NCBI GenBank assembly: GCA_045660325.1
Contig: JAZRDO010000013.1
Coordinates: forward strand, 1-45,658
Direction of reading: 5' to 3'
DNA length: 45,658 nt
DNA from: SVTX01 sp045660325
Lineage (GTDB): Bacteria; Bacillota; Clostridia; Oscillospirales; CAG-272
Part shown: in pieces, positions 32,417-41,000 of the stretch
How the letters are laid out: every line of letters begins with the position of its first letter
How positions within the stretch are numbered: the stretch's first letter is position 1
Program-made: the position numbers and the translations under genes
The notes under the pieces: model-generated
Told to the model about the DNA's origin: nothing
Databases searched by the model: none
The model's input: only the letters and a program-made list of their open reading frames with translations

Positions 32417-32487
32417 TATATACCTATATAAGTATATACTAAATAAAGGAGATTGTCAAGCAGGTATATATCTTATAAAATATATAC
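32417..32487. promoter_or_regulatory. Operator-like array and XRE promoter between SLOG2 and XRE
   Basis: Four GTATATA/TATATAC elements: 32417-32423, 32432-32439 (the palindrome GTATATAC), 32464-32470 and 32481-32487. The last two form an inverted repeat that brackets the -10 region of a rightward promoter, TTGTCA (32453-32458), 17-bp spacer, TAAAAT (32476-32481). TATAAT on the minus strand at the left end could serve SLOG2. TAAGTATA (32429-32436) is also shared with the first module. Autorepression by the XRE or RHH protein is the likely reading. Confidence 0.65.
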
Positions 32488-32505
32488 AGGAATGGAGGGG
32501 TATTG

Positions 32506-32709
32506 ATGGTAAAATTAACTATTGATAAATATTTAGAAAAGCGCGGTATTACGCGTTATGAATTAGCAAAGCGTACGGGAATAAAGTTTCAGACGATAGA
32601 CCGTTACTACAAAAATCGCGTTGTTCGTTATGACAGTTACATTTTGGATCGCATTTGTTCCGTTCTTGAATGTAACATTTCTGATATTTTAGAATATACA
32701 AACGATTAA
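32506..32709 (+). CDS. XRE-family helix-turn-helix regulator
   Basis: 67 residues from ATG 32506, with GGAGGGG upstream. ITRYELAKRTGIKFQTIDRYYKNRVVRYDSYILDRICSVLECNISDILEY is a Cro/CI-type helix-turn-helix spanning nearly the whole protein, as in minimal prophage- or toxin-antitoxin-type repressors (YozG/DUF-like). Divergent from SLOG2 and followed by a terminator and then an RHH gene. Predicted to bind the GTATATAC array in front of it. Confidence 0.85.
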   Translation: MVKLTIDKYLEKRGITRYELAKRTGIKFQTIDRYYKNRVVRYDSYILDRICSVLECNISDILEYTND

Positions 32710-32740
32710 AAAAAGCTCCTCCTGACTGAGGAGCTTTTTT
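32708..32740 (+). terminator. Terminator after the XRE gene
   Basis: AGCTCCTC, loop CTGACT, GAGGAGCT followed by T5; overlaps the end of the XRE stop codon. Confidence 0.9.
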
Positions 32741-32848
32741 ATATTAGCAACAGATTTATTTTGAATGCAGTATGTATCTACAATTAACAATTTTGGATAT
32801 TATAGTATTAAAATAGATATATAATATATTCAAAATTGAGAGGTTTTT

Positions 32849-33019
32849 ATGGCGACAAAAAGTTTATCTATTAGAATTGATGAGAAAATGCTCGACAAAT
32901 TGCACGTTGTTGCAGATTACGAGGGTAGGAGTGCGAACAGTCAGATACTTGTTTTGATCAGGGATTTGATTGAATCTTACGAGGGAAAGCACGGCGAGAT
33001 CAAAACGGGTAAAAGATAA
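32849..33019 (+). CDS. Ribbon-helix-helix (Arc-like) DNA-binding protein 2
   Basis: 56 residues: a beta strand KSLSIRIDE, then helices with KLHVVADYEGRSANSQILVLIRDLIESYEG. Shares the GRSAN.QIL.LIR core and the GEI end with the RHH protein at 11362-11550. GAGAGG lies before the ATG. It sits 140 bp downstream of the XRE gene behind a terminator, so it likely has its own promoter; 32750-32848 is AT-rich without a clear consensus. Role inferred as a regulator of the SLOG2 module. Confidence 0.8.
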   Translation: MATKSLSIRIDEKMLDKLHVVADYEGRSANSQILVLIRDLIESYEGKHGEIKTGKR

Positions 33020-33020
33020 T

Positions 33021-33056
33021 AAAAAAAGGCTCTTGAAAAAGAGCCTTTTGTTTTTT
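33021..33056 (+). terminator. Terminator after RHH2
   Basis: AAAAGGCTCTT / AAGAGCCTTTT with a short A-rich loop and a T-rich tail; similar in stem sequence to the ddh terminator. Confidence 0.88.
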
Positions 33057-33080
33057 GCGATTGTTTTAATTGTGTGTTTG

Positions 33081-33150
33081 CGGGACGTCGAGGATGTAGT
33101 CCCCTACGATGTTCCTCTAACTCTGCATTCTGCACTCTGCATTCTGCACT
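33081..33150. repeat. Intergenic hairpin repeat plus heptamer array
   Basis: GGGAC (33082-33086) pairs with GTCCC (33099-33103) in a GC-rich block, followed by four TCTGCAT/TCTGCAC units (33120-33149) that abut the stop codon of the Sel1 gene. Lies between convergent genes. Confidence 0.7.
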
Positions 33151-35162
33151 TATCTTAAGTCCTTTTCAAAAATCGCCATATAACGCTTGCTTGCCTCTAC
33201 GTGCCCTGCATTTGCCGCCTTTTTATAGTACATAAGCGCCTCGCGACGGTTTTTAACACCCGTTACACAGCCCTCTTCACAGCAAAGACCGTAGCTGTAA
33301 GCCGCGTTCGCGTTGCCCTTGTCAGCCGCCGCCTTGAGCCATCTTGCCGCTTCAACGTTGTTTTCAATAATACCCCTGCCGTGGCGCAAGCACCAGCCGA
33401 GACTGTACATGGCATTCGTGTTTCCAAGCTCCGCCGAGATCTTAAAGCATCTGACAGCCGCAACCTCGTCTTTTTTGAATACGCCTGAGACACCTGAAAA
33501 ATAGCAGTTGCCGAGCTTACTCATAGCGTTTGCGATCTCGCTTTTTTCAATACCCTCGGAATTTTCGTCAAATTCATAGCTTGTCGGAAGCTTTACGTCG
33601 CCGTAAAGTCGAACGAGCTTCGCTATCTGAATTTGGGCGGGAAGATATCCAATCGACGCGGAATTTGCTATGTAATTTAAAGATTCTATACAGTTTCTTT
33701 GCGATCGGTTAATGGTAAGCTTTAATTTTCCAAGCTTATATTTCGCATTTGTTTTTGAAAGATGATCCCTGCGGATTATCTCGTTTCTTGTATTTATTGA
33801 TATATACTCGGGAAAATTATGAGTCGTATCAAGCAAAATGGTCTTCATATACCAGTTGACTGCCTCGGATATGCTTCCCTGCTTTTCAAAAAGCACGCCG
33901 TAGAGGTACGATGCCGATATATGATCCCTTCTTGCCGCGCGGGAGATAAACATTTGGGGATTATGGAAGCCCGCCTCGTTGCCCTTGCCCTCCATAATGC
34001 ATCTTCCTATATGGTAAGTGCCGTCGAGATTTTCAAGGTCGGCAGCCTTCTTATAGTATTTTATCGCGTCCGTAAAGCTTTGCTCCGTGCCGTAGCCGTT
34101 TTCAATACAAACGCCACAGGTCACGTATGCGTACGAATTTCCAAGCTCGGCGGCATTTTTGTACGATTCAAACGCGAGATCGTAGCTTTGCTCACATCCG
34201 ATCCCGTAGTAATAGCATTCTCCGAGAGCCATATACGCGTATTCGTATCCAAGATTTGCGCTTTCCTTGAATAGCTCAAATGCGCGCTCCTTATCGGGAT
34301 CAACACCCTTGCCCTTTACGTATGCAATGCCGAGCTTATATTTGGCAATATCGCGAGTTTCATCAATTTCAGACAGGGCTGTGTATATCTTCAATGCCTC
34401 GCGGTAATTCTTGACAGTACCGATACCGCGCGTATAACAGTCCGCAAGCTTTAGCTTTGCATTTATATTTCCGTGCTTTGAAGCGAGAGAATAAAAGTTG
34501 AACGCTTCGTGTACGTCGCGCTTGGTTCCTCTACCCTCGCTGAGCATATCGCCGACGATAAGCATTGCCGAGCTGTTTTGAAGCTCCGCCGCCTTTTTGT
34601 AAAGCCTGAATGCCTCGGGAATATTTTTGTCGATGAACGTGCCGTTTTCGTAGCAATCCGCAAGGATCGTACATGCAATATCAAGATCGTGATCAGCCGC
34701 GCGCTTGTAATACTCGATGGCGCGCTCGCCGTCCTTCTCCACTCCAAGCCCGTAGTGGTAGCAAATACCCATTCTGCAGCAAGCCTTGATATTTCCCAGC
34801 TCATACGCCTTAGAAAAGCACTCAAACGCGATATAGGGGTTCTTTTCCACCCCGTGACCGTAGAGATAGCAGCCTCCGAGATTGTTCATAGCGTCGGGAT
34901 GCCCCTGCTCTGCCGCCTCTTTGTATACCCTTACCGCCTCTTCGAGATCTACCTCACATCCGAAGCCGTATTCATAGCACATTCCGAGATAGTAAAGACA
35001 GTCTATATCGGTATCCTCCGCGCCGCGGAGAAAACAAAGATATGCGTTTCTCTTGTCGTACTCGTCCTGCGCGTCAAAGAGAAATTTTATGCCCTCAACG
35101 AATACGGTGCTGTATTTTTTGGATCTATTCAATTGAGAATCGTTATGAAGAATATCGCTCAT
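33150..35162 (-). CDS. Large Sel1-repeat (TPR-like) protein
   Basis: About 670 residues from ATG 35162 (TGAGGTG upstream); an in-frame TTG at 35174 is less likely. Consists almost wholly of about 15 or more Sel1-like repeats of about 36 residues, with units such as A...Y..AAE.G...A...LG.CY..G.G.....EA. The middle (about residues 450-560) is more divergent. No signal peptide or membrane segment, so probably a cytosolic scaffold. Sel1 proteins bind partner proteins; no enzymatic domain is present. It stands alone on the minus strand between SLOG module 2 and zapA. Repeat structure is certain, role is not. Confidence 0.88.
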   Translation of the reverse strand: MSDILHNDSQLNRSKKYSTVFVEGIKFLFDAQDEYDKRNAYLCFLRGAEDTDIDCLYYLGMCYEYGFGCEVDLEEAVRVYKEAAEQGHPDAMNNLGGCYLYGHGVEKNPYIAFECFSKAYELGNIKACCRMGICYHYGLGVEKDGERAIEYYKRAADHDLDIACTILADCYENGTFIDKNIPEAFRLYKKAAELQNSSAMLIVGDMLSEGRGTKRDVHEAFNFYSLASKHGNINAKLKLADCYTRGIGTVKNYREALKIYTALSEIDETRDIAKYKLGIAYVKGKGVDPDKERAFELFKESANLGYEYAYMALGECYYYGIGCEQSYDLAFESYKNAAELGNSYAYVTCGVCIENGYGTEQSFTDAIKYYKKAADLENLDGTYHIGRCIMEGKGNEAGFHNPQMFISRAARRDHISASYLYGVLFEKQGSISEAVNWYMKTILLDTTHNFPEYISINTRNEIIRRDHLSKTNAKYKLGKLKLTINRSQRNCIESLNYIANSASIGYLPAQIQIAKLVRLYGDVKLPTSYEFDENSEGIEKSEIANAMSKLGNCYFSGVSGVFKKDEVAAVRCFKISAELGNTNAMYSLGWCLRHGRGIIENNVEAARWLKAAADKGNANAAYSYGLCCEEGCVTGVKNRREALMYYKKAANAGHVEASKRYMAIFEKDLR

Positions 35163-35175
35163 ACTACACCTCAAT

Positions 35176-35262
35176 ATTAAAATTCAAGCTATTTTGTATT
35201 TTTATAAAAGTATCTTTATTAAAATTCAAACTTTTTTATATTTTTTTATAAAAAGGTCTTTA
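35176..35262. repeat. Degenerate 42-bp tandem duplication
   Basis: ATTAAAATTCAA begins at 35176 and again at 35218, each followed by a T-rich and then an ATAAAA-rich segment ending TCTTTA. Lies in the divergent promoter region of the Sel1 gene and zapA (35163-35382), which otherwise shows TATAAT at 35282-35287 as a possible zapA -10. Confidence 0.6.
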
Positions 35263-35382
35263 AAAATTTTACGTTTTGTATTATAATATAATAGAAGGAC
35301 TGTATTTATATTAATTATACAACATTTCTTTCAAATTTGCAAGTGTAAATTATTTTAAGACATATAAAACGGAGGAACAGTT

Positions 35383-35865
35383 ATGAAGCAGAAGTACACA
35401 CTCCTTATTGCCGATATGGAGGTCAGCGTAATTACGGACGAGCCCCAGGAATCGGTTGAACATATCGTAGGTATTCTCGATAGAAAGATGAGAGAGATCA
35501 CTCTCAAGAGCAAGCGTTGCTCAAAGAACGAGGCTGCGCTTCTTTGTGCGCTTGATTTTTGCGCGGAAAAGATCGCTATGAAGGAGAGAGCTGAGCTTGT
35601 GGAAAATAAGCTTGACGATGCCTTGACCGACGTTGAAAACTTCAAGGAAACCATTGAAATCATGCAGAGAAATCTCGATAGACTTGAGCGCGAGAATCAG
35701 AGACTTGAATCCGAAAACCGTCGTCTTCGCGGAGAAGAAGCTCCTGTAGTTGAGGAGGAGATCCCTGCTCCCGTAGTTGAGGAGAAGCCCGTTGAGGAGA
35801 AAAAGAGCAATTCAAGAAATCGCGTAGGCTCTATGTTTGATCTTCTCACATTCAGCGATATCTGA
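35383..35865 (+). CDS. zapA: Cell division protein ZapA
   Basis: 160 residues; GGAGG before the ATG. N-terminal ZapA core (YTLLIADMEVSVITDEPQESVEHIVGILDRKMREIT) followed by a long coiled coil (ERAELVENKLDDALTDVENFKETIEIMQRNLDRLERENQRLESENRRL) and an acidic Pro/Glu/Val tail (about residues 118-140). ZapA bundles FtsZ filaments at midcell. The tail is longer than in Bacillus. Only two bases separate it from the U32 peptidase start, a pairing seen in many Clostridia, so the two are one operon. Confidence 0.9.
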   Translation: MKQKYTLLIADMEVSVITDEPQESVEHIVGILDRKMREITLKSKRCSKNEAALLCALDFCAEKIAMKERAELVENKLDDALTDVENFKETIEIMQRNLDRLERENQRLESENRRLRGEEAPVVEEEIPAPVVEEKPVEEKKSNSRNRVGSMFDLLTFSDI

Positions 35866-35867
35866 TC

Positions 35868-37901
35868 ATGAATAAAAGAAAATTGCCTGAGCTTTTGTGT
35901 CCTGCGGGTAGCGCGGATGCATTGTTTGCGGCGATTGAGGGAGGTGCCGATGCCGTTTATATGGGCGGCACCTCCTTTAATGCGCGAATAAATGCCAAGA
36001 ATTTTACCTATGAGGATATGAAGAGCTGCGCCGAGGTGGCGCATAAATACGGTGTTAAGCTTTATCAGACGCTTAACATTCAAATCTACGACAAGGAGAT
36101 AGATTCCTTTGTCCGCGACGCGTACAGGTCTGCCGAGTGCGGTATCGACGCGTTTATCGTAGCGGATATGGGCGCGGCATCCTTGCTGAAAAAATATATA
36201 CCCGAGATGCCACTCCACGCGAGCACCCAGATGTCCGCGCACAACAAGGACGCGGGATTCGTTCTTCAGGAGCTTGGCTTTGAGCGACTCGTTCCCGCAA
36301 GAGAGCTGTCGCTTGAGGATATAAAGACAATGGTGCGCGAAAATCCCTTGGAGGTCGAAATTTTCGTTCACGGAGCGCTTTGCGTATCCCACTCGGGTCA
36401 ATGCCTCTTCTCGTCGCTCGTTGGCGGTAGAAGCGGAAATCGTGGCGTTTGCGCCCAGCCCTGCCGACTTCCCTATTCCTGCGGTGGTAAAAGCGGTTAC
36501 CCTCTCTCCTTGAAGGATCTCTCGCTTGCAGGTCACGTCCGCGAGATAATCGACAGCGGCGTTCACTCTCTTAAAATTGAGGGTAGAATGAAATCCCCCG
36601 AATACGTTCTTCGCGTAGCTCAGGTTTGGCGTAAATTGCTCGACGAGGGCAGAGACGCCACACGCGACGATATATTGGCTCTTGAGGAAGCGTTCTCCCG
36701 CGGCGGCTTTACGGACGGTTATTTCACGGGTAATATAAGTAAAAAGATGCTCGGTGTCCGCAGTGAATACGATAAGCAGATAAGCCGAGAAATCCAAAAA
36801 TTTGAGGGAATAGAAAGAAAGCTCCCCATTGATATGAGCGTTAATATACGTCGTGGTGAGCCCATTTCTCTTGAAATTTCGGGTAACGGAAGGATAGGTA
36901 AGGCGTTTGGCGAGCAGCCTATGGAGGCGCAAAACGCACCCGCAACGCGTGAGAGTGTTCTCCGTTCCCTCTCAAAGCTCGGAAATACTCCCTATATCTT
37001 GGGAGAGGTAGATATTGATCTTGACGACGGTCTTATGGTGCCCGTGTCGTGGCTCAACAATCTCCGCCGCGATGCTATCGCATCTCTTGAGAGTGACATT
37101 TCCCTTATTCCCCACGCGCCTCAAAATCCCCTGCCTTCAAAAATTGAAATTACAATACCGAGTGGAAGACCCGAGAGCATTAAAAGCGCGCGCTTCCTTT
37201 TCCCCGAACAAATAACGGATATGGCAAAGGAATATTTTGACAGGATATATCTCCCCTTGAATAAATATACCGAGGCTGCCGACGGCTTCTATATGCCGCC
37301 CGTGGTTATGGATTCCGAGCGTGATGAGGTTATGTCTTTAGTCAAAGGCGCGATCGACAGTGGTGCGAGGACCGTAATCATCTCGAATATCGGACAAATA
37401 AATTGGTTTGACGGATACGACGTTGAGCTTGTAGCGGACTACCGATTCAATATAATGAATAACGCTCACGCGAGTGAAATGGAGAGACTCGGTATCTCCG
37501 AGTTTGTTCTCTCCCCCGAGCTTACTATACCGCAAATACGCGATATTTCGGGTAACAGAGGAGTTATCGTTTATGGTAGAATTCCTCTTATGACACTTGA
37601 AAAGTGCGTTATACGCGATATTTCGGGCTGTGATAAGTGTGATAGGAGCTGTCCCGATAAAATGATATCTATTTCGGACCGTCGCGGATATACGTTTCCG
37701 ATTATAAGAGAATTCAATCATAGAAATATTATTTTCAACAGCCAAAAGACCTGTATGTCGGATAGACCGAACGAGATTTTGCGCGCGAATATCGTAAATC
37801 AGCACTTTATTTTTACGACCGAGGGCGCAAACGAGGTTGATAAGGTTATCGAGTCCTATAAAAATCACACCCCGCTTGACGAAGCGGTAAGAAGAATATA
37901 A
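35868..37901 (+). CDS. U32 family peptidase / collagenase-like protein
   Basis: 677 residues. ELLCPAGSADALFAAIEGGADAVYMGG begins the TIM-barrel-like U32 domain; PLHASTQMSAHN near 116; the cysteine signature CVSHSGQCLFSSLVGGRSGNRGVCAQPCR (172-200) is as in RlhA and related proteins, where such cysteines hold an iron-sulfur cluster used in rRNA or tRNA hydroxylation. A second Cys set, CDKCDRSCPDK, lies in the C-terminal (DUF3656-type) half near 585. Described as peptidase, but an RNA-modifying role fits the family better. No clear ribosome binding site at the ATG, which starts two bases after the zapA stop, so coupling is likely. Confidence 0.88.
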   Translation: MNKRKLPELLCPAGSADALFAAIEGGADAVYMGGTSFNARINAKNFTYEDMKSCAEVAHKYGVKLYQTLNIQIYDKEIDSFVRDAYRSAECGIDAFIVADMGAASLLKKYIPEMPLHASTQMSAHNKDAGFVLQELGFERLVPARELSLEDIKTMVRENPLEVEIFVHGALCVSHSGQCLFSSLVGGRSGNRGVCAQPCRLPYSCGGKSGYPLSLKDLSLAGHVREIIDSGVHSLKIEGRMKSPEYVLRVAQVWRKLLDEGRDATRDDILALEEAFSRGGFTDGYFTGNISKKMLGVRSEYDKQISREIQKFEGIERKLPIDMSVNIRRGEPISLEISGNGRIGKAFGEQPMEAQNAPATRESVLRSLSKLGNTPYILGEVDIDLDDGLMVPVSWLNNLRRDAIASLESDISLIPHAPQNPLPSKIEITIPSGRPESIKSARFLFPEQITDMAKEYFDRIYLPLNKYTEAADGFYMPPVVMDSERDEVMSLVKGAIDSGARTVIISNIGQINWFDGYDVELVADYRFNIMNNAHASEMERLGISEFVLSPELTIPQIRDISGNRGVIVYGRIPLMTLEKCVIRDISGCDKCDRSCPDKMISISDRRGYTFPIIREFNHRNIIFNSQKTCMSDRPNEILRANIVNQHFIFTTEGANEVDKVIESYKNHTPLDEAVRRI

Positions 37902-37930
37902 AAAAATCCACCCGAGAGGGTGGATTTTTT
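37901..37930. terminator. Terminator after the U32 gene
   Basis: ATCCACCC, loop GAGA, GGGTGGAT with A6 and T6 flanks; overlaps the stop codon. Confidence 0.92.
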
Positions 37931-38060
37931 AGTTCAGAGTTAAGAGTTAAGAGTGCAGAGTTAAGGTGAATTTTCGGACGAGCCGAAAATTTTCATTTCA
38001 AATCATATCAACTCTGCATTCTGCACTCTGCACTCTGCACTTTCTCTTAACTCTGCACTT
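37931..38060. repeat. Composite inverted intergenic repeat
   Basis: Left arm holds AGAGTTAAGAGTTAAG and AGTGCAGAGTTAAG (37952-37965); right arm holds five heptamer units (38011-38040) and CTTAACTCTGCACT (38046-38059), the exact reverse complement of the left arm's last 14 bases. Between them a hairpin AATTTTCGG / CCGAAAATT (37969-37990). The whole could fold into one large cruciform between two convergent genes. Confidence 0.8.
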
Positions 38061-38061
38061 A

Positions 38062-38092
38062 AAACAACGCGGAAGTCAAAGACTTCCGCGTT
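38062..38092 (-). terminator. Terminator of the large lipoprotein gene
   Basis: AACGCGGAAGTC, loop TTT, GACTTCCGCGTT followed on the minus strand by a short T-run. Confidence 0.85.
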
Positions 38093-38096
38093 ATTT

Positions 38097-41000
38097 TTAT
38101 TTTGCTTCCTCAAGAAGCTTCAAGAGAGCCGCGTGGGTGTTGTAAACCTTATCGTCATCTCTTGTGAACGTTACTGTGCTTGTAACGATATTCTCAACAA
38201 GCTCGTTTACCTTTGCCTCGCCCAAAGCCTCTTCAAGCATGCAAAGAAGCTGATAGTCCTCGATACCGTCTCTCATATTCATAAGGCGAATCGAGGGGAT
38301 TGGGTCAAGCTGACCGTAAACCGCGCCGGGATAAAAGAGGATTCCGTCGCCGGGGCCCGTTGCCGAGAAGGGATTTCTCAGCGTGTAGGTATTTGCGGTG
38401 GTATTTGAGGGATAATAATCCTCTCTCCAATAGAGGAAGCCCGTGCCGCCAATCTTGTAGGTCGTCCAGAACATTGTTCTTGCCTCGGTTCCGTCGTTGA
38501 AGATGAGAATATTCTGATATGCCGAATACCACTGAGGCTCGCACGCTACGTACGTCCAAAGCTCGTCGCCGCCCGCCTGAAGCTTATGCATACGGTCGAT
38601 ATATTCGTCGTATGTGGCATCAAGCTTTGACTCCTGCATATAGAGACATCCCGTAACCGTGGAATTAAGCACGCGGGGAGTAAAGCCCGTGAAGATGGAG
38701 GTCCATACGGTAACGTAATTGGACAAGAATTCCACCATATCCGCGGAGGACTGAATTTCGTCCTTGTACTTATTGTAAAGTGCTCTTGCTCCGTCGCTGT
38801 TGAGCGCAGCCTCCACCTTAGCCCAGGAGAGATTGAGCGTTGTGTTCTTGGTAATATCGGGGTATTTTGAGAGATCGCTCATCATCGGGTTTCTCTCGTA
38901 GGGAATGAGAAGTCTGTAGTTATCCCAGCCCCATACGTTCTTGAGCATCTTAGCCTCCTCGGCAACACCGAGGATCGCGAGAATTCCGAACGTATCGTGA
39001 TAATTTACCGAGCTGCCGTTCTCAAGCGTAATAGGTCTTCCCTGATTTCTCGGTACGCCCGGCTCGTCCTGACCGTAGTAATACATCTTCTTGGCAATTA
39101 TAGGATCGTTCTTGAACATATCATAGGTGGACTTGCCTGCAACTCTTACGGAGGTAACTCTCGGATTGTAGCACCATTCCGCGCCGAAGAAGTTTTCGTA
39201 CCACCATCCGCCGAAGGTGGGTGTCATACGGTATTGGAGCATAAAGTCCGCCATAGCGCGCATTACGTCGGTATCACGGTAGCCGCCAAAGTTTTTATAA
39301 ATTTGCCAATAGTTATCAAACCAAATTCCAAACGCGGTATCAAGCGCGGTCTCCTCAGCGAGCACCACGTCGTAAACGTACGTGTAGACGTTTGCTTTCT
39401 TTATGCACTTTCCGGTGCTGTAATCGTATATCTCGACCGTTGCCGTGTATTTACCGGGACGTGAATCCTTTTCGGTAGTTGCGGTAACGGTAAAGCCGCG
39501 TATCGCCTCTCTCGTTACGTTCTTATAGGTGTAGGGGCCGATCGGTACCCACGTGCCGTATTCGTACGTGCCGCCTTCATCACTGCCGTAGCCACTCTTG
39601 ATATAGGATTCGTAAGGAACGACTGCATCGGGATAAACAAGGACCTTGTTACCCGTATATGACGACTGGTTTTCAAAGAAGCCCTTGTCATTCATATAAT
39701 GCTCTTCAACGTAGAACTCAACTCCGAGCTCGGTTTTAAGAGTTTCACCGTACTGATTTGTAAAGTCGGATACCTTGATCGTGATCTTCTTGTTCTGGGG
39801 ATGATAGAGGTAGAAATGACAGCCCTCCATCTCGTTTCTCGCCATCTGTATCGTATAGCTTGAATTTTTCGAGTTGATATTGCTTATATCGTATCTTGAT
39901 ACCTTTTGAGTTAAATGATCAAACCACATCTTGAGGCTTGCATCGTTGTCGGGAGCGGTAACATTTTCCTTCTGTACGGGATCGTGTGCGCCGACCGTGT
40001 TGAGAAGATTGTACTGTGCCGCCGTTTTTGTGATATTTACCGTGTAAGCGGCAAACATATAGAGCGCGCCGGTTGAATTATCCTTAATATAGAGGTAGAT
40101 AGTGTCGCCGCTGCGGATCGTCTCGGGCGGGAAATAATATTTGAATCTTGTCGAATAATTATATCCGAGATTCTTTGCCGCATCCGTTACGTCACTGTTA
40201 GTAGTGGTTTTGTATCCCCCTGCTTCGCCCTCGCGAAGCTCCTCGTTGAGACGCCATACGAGCGAATAGTCCGAGATGCTTGTCGCAATCCAGCCCGTAA
40301 GCTCAAAGATGCCGTTCGTTTCGGTGATCGTAAGCGCGTTGTTTTTGATCAGGCTCTTATATTCATTACCCGTAGACTGATATCTGAAATGGTCAAGGCT
40401 ACCGAGGGTTACAACGTCCTTTTCACCGCTCTTTATTACCTTGAATTCGCCGAAGCAGTAGATAAGTCCACTCGCGTTGTCCTTAACGAGCAGGTGTATA
40501 ACGTCGCCCGAGGTAAATGATACCCACGGGAGAGTGTAGGTAAATCTTGATGCGCTTGTGTATCCCGCCTTTTTCGCCGCGGCAAATACGTCGGGATCGT
40601 TGGAAGCGTTTATCTTGGTTTCGGTGTAGCTCCACCATCTGAGATCGTCCGAGCCGATGCTCCAGCCGAGCGTGTAGCTGTCGGAGTTCACACCGACCCA
40701 GCCGCTTATGTCAAAATATCCGTTTGAGGGCTGCTTTAACGTAAGCGTCTTGCCGTGCTGATAGGGACCCGAGAAATAGCTTGTTGTGCTTCCCTGCGGA
40801 TTGAACGCGTCAATATTCAGCGAGCCTGCTATATTGAGCTTGTCGTTGCATGCAACGTAGCCGCAAAGACCGCAACGGAAATACTCGTAAGGATTATGCT
40901 CTACTCGGTCAACGGGCTTTTCCGCAGGAACGGTAACCGCAGGAGGAGTCTCCTTCTTGTCACCGCATTTTGTGCAGGTGTCCCCTGTAAAGCTGTGTCC

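Noticed and set aside
37931..38060. CRISPR array
   Set aside because: Units are contiguous 7-mers without unique spacers, and there are no cas genes.
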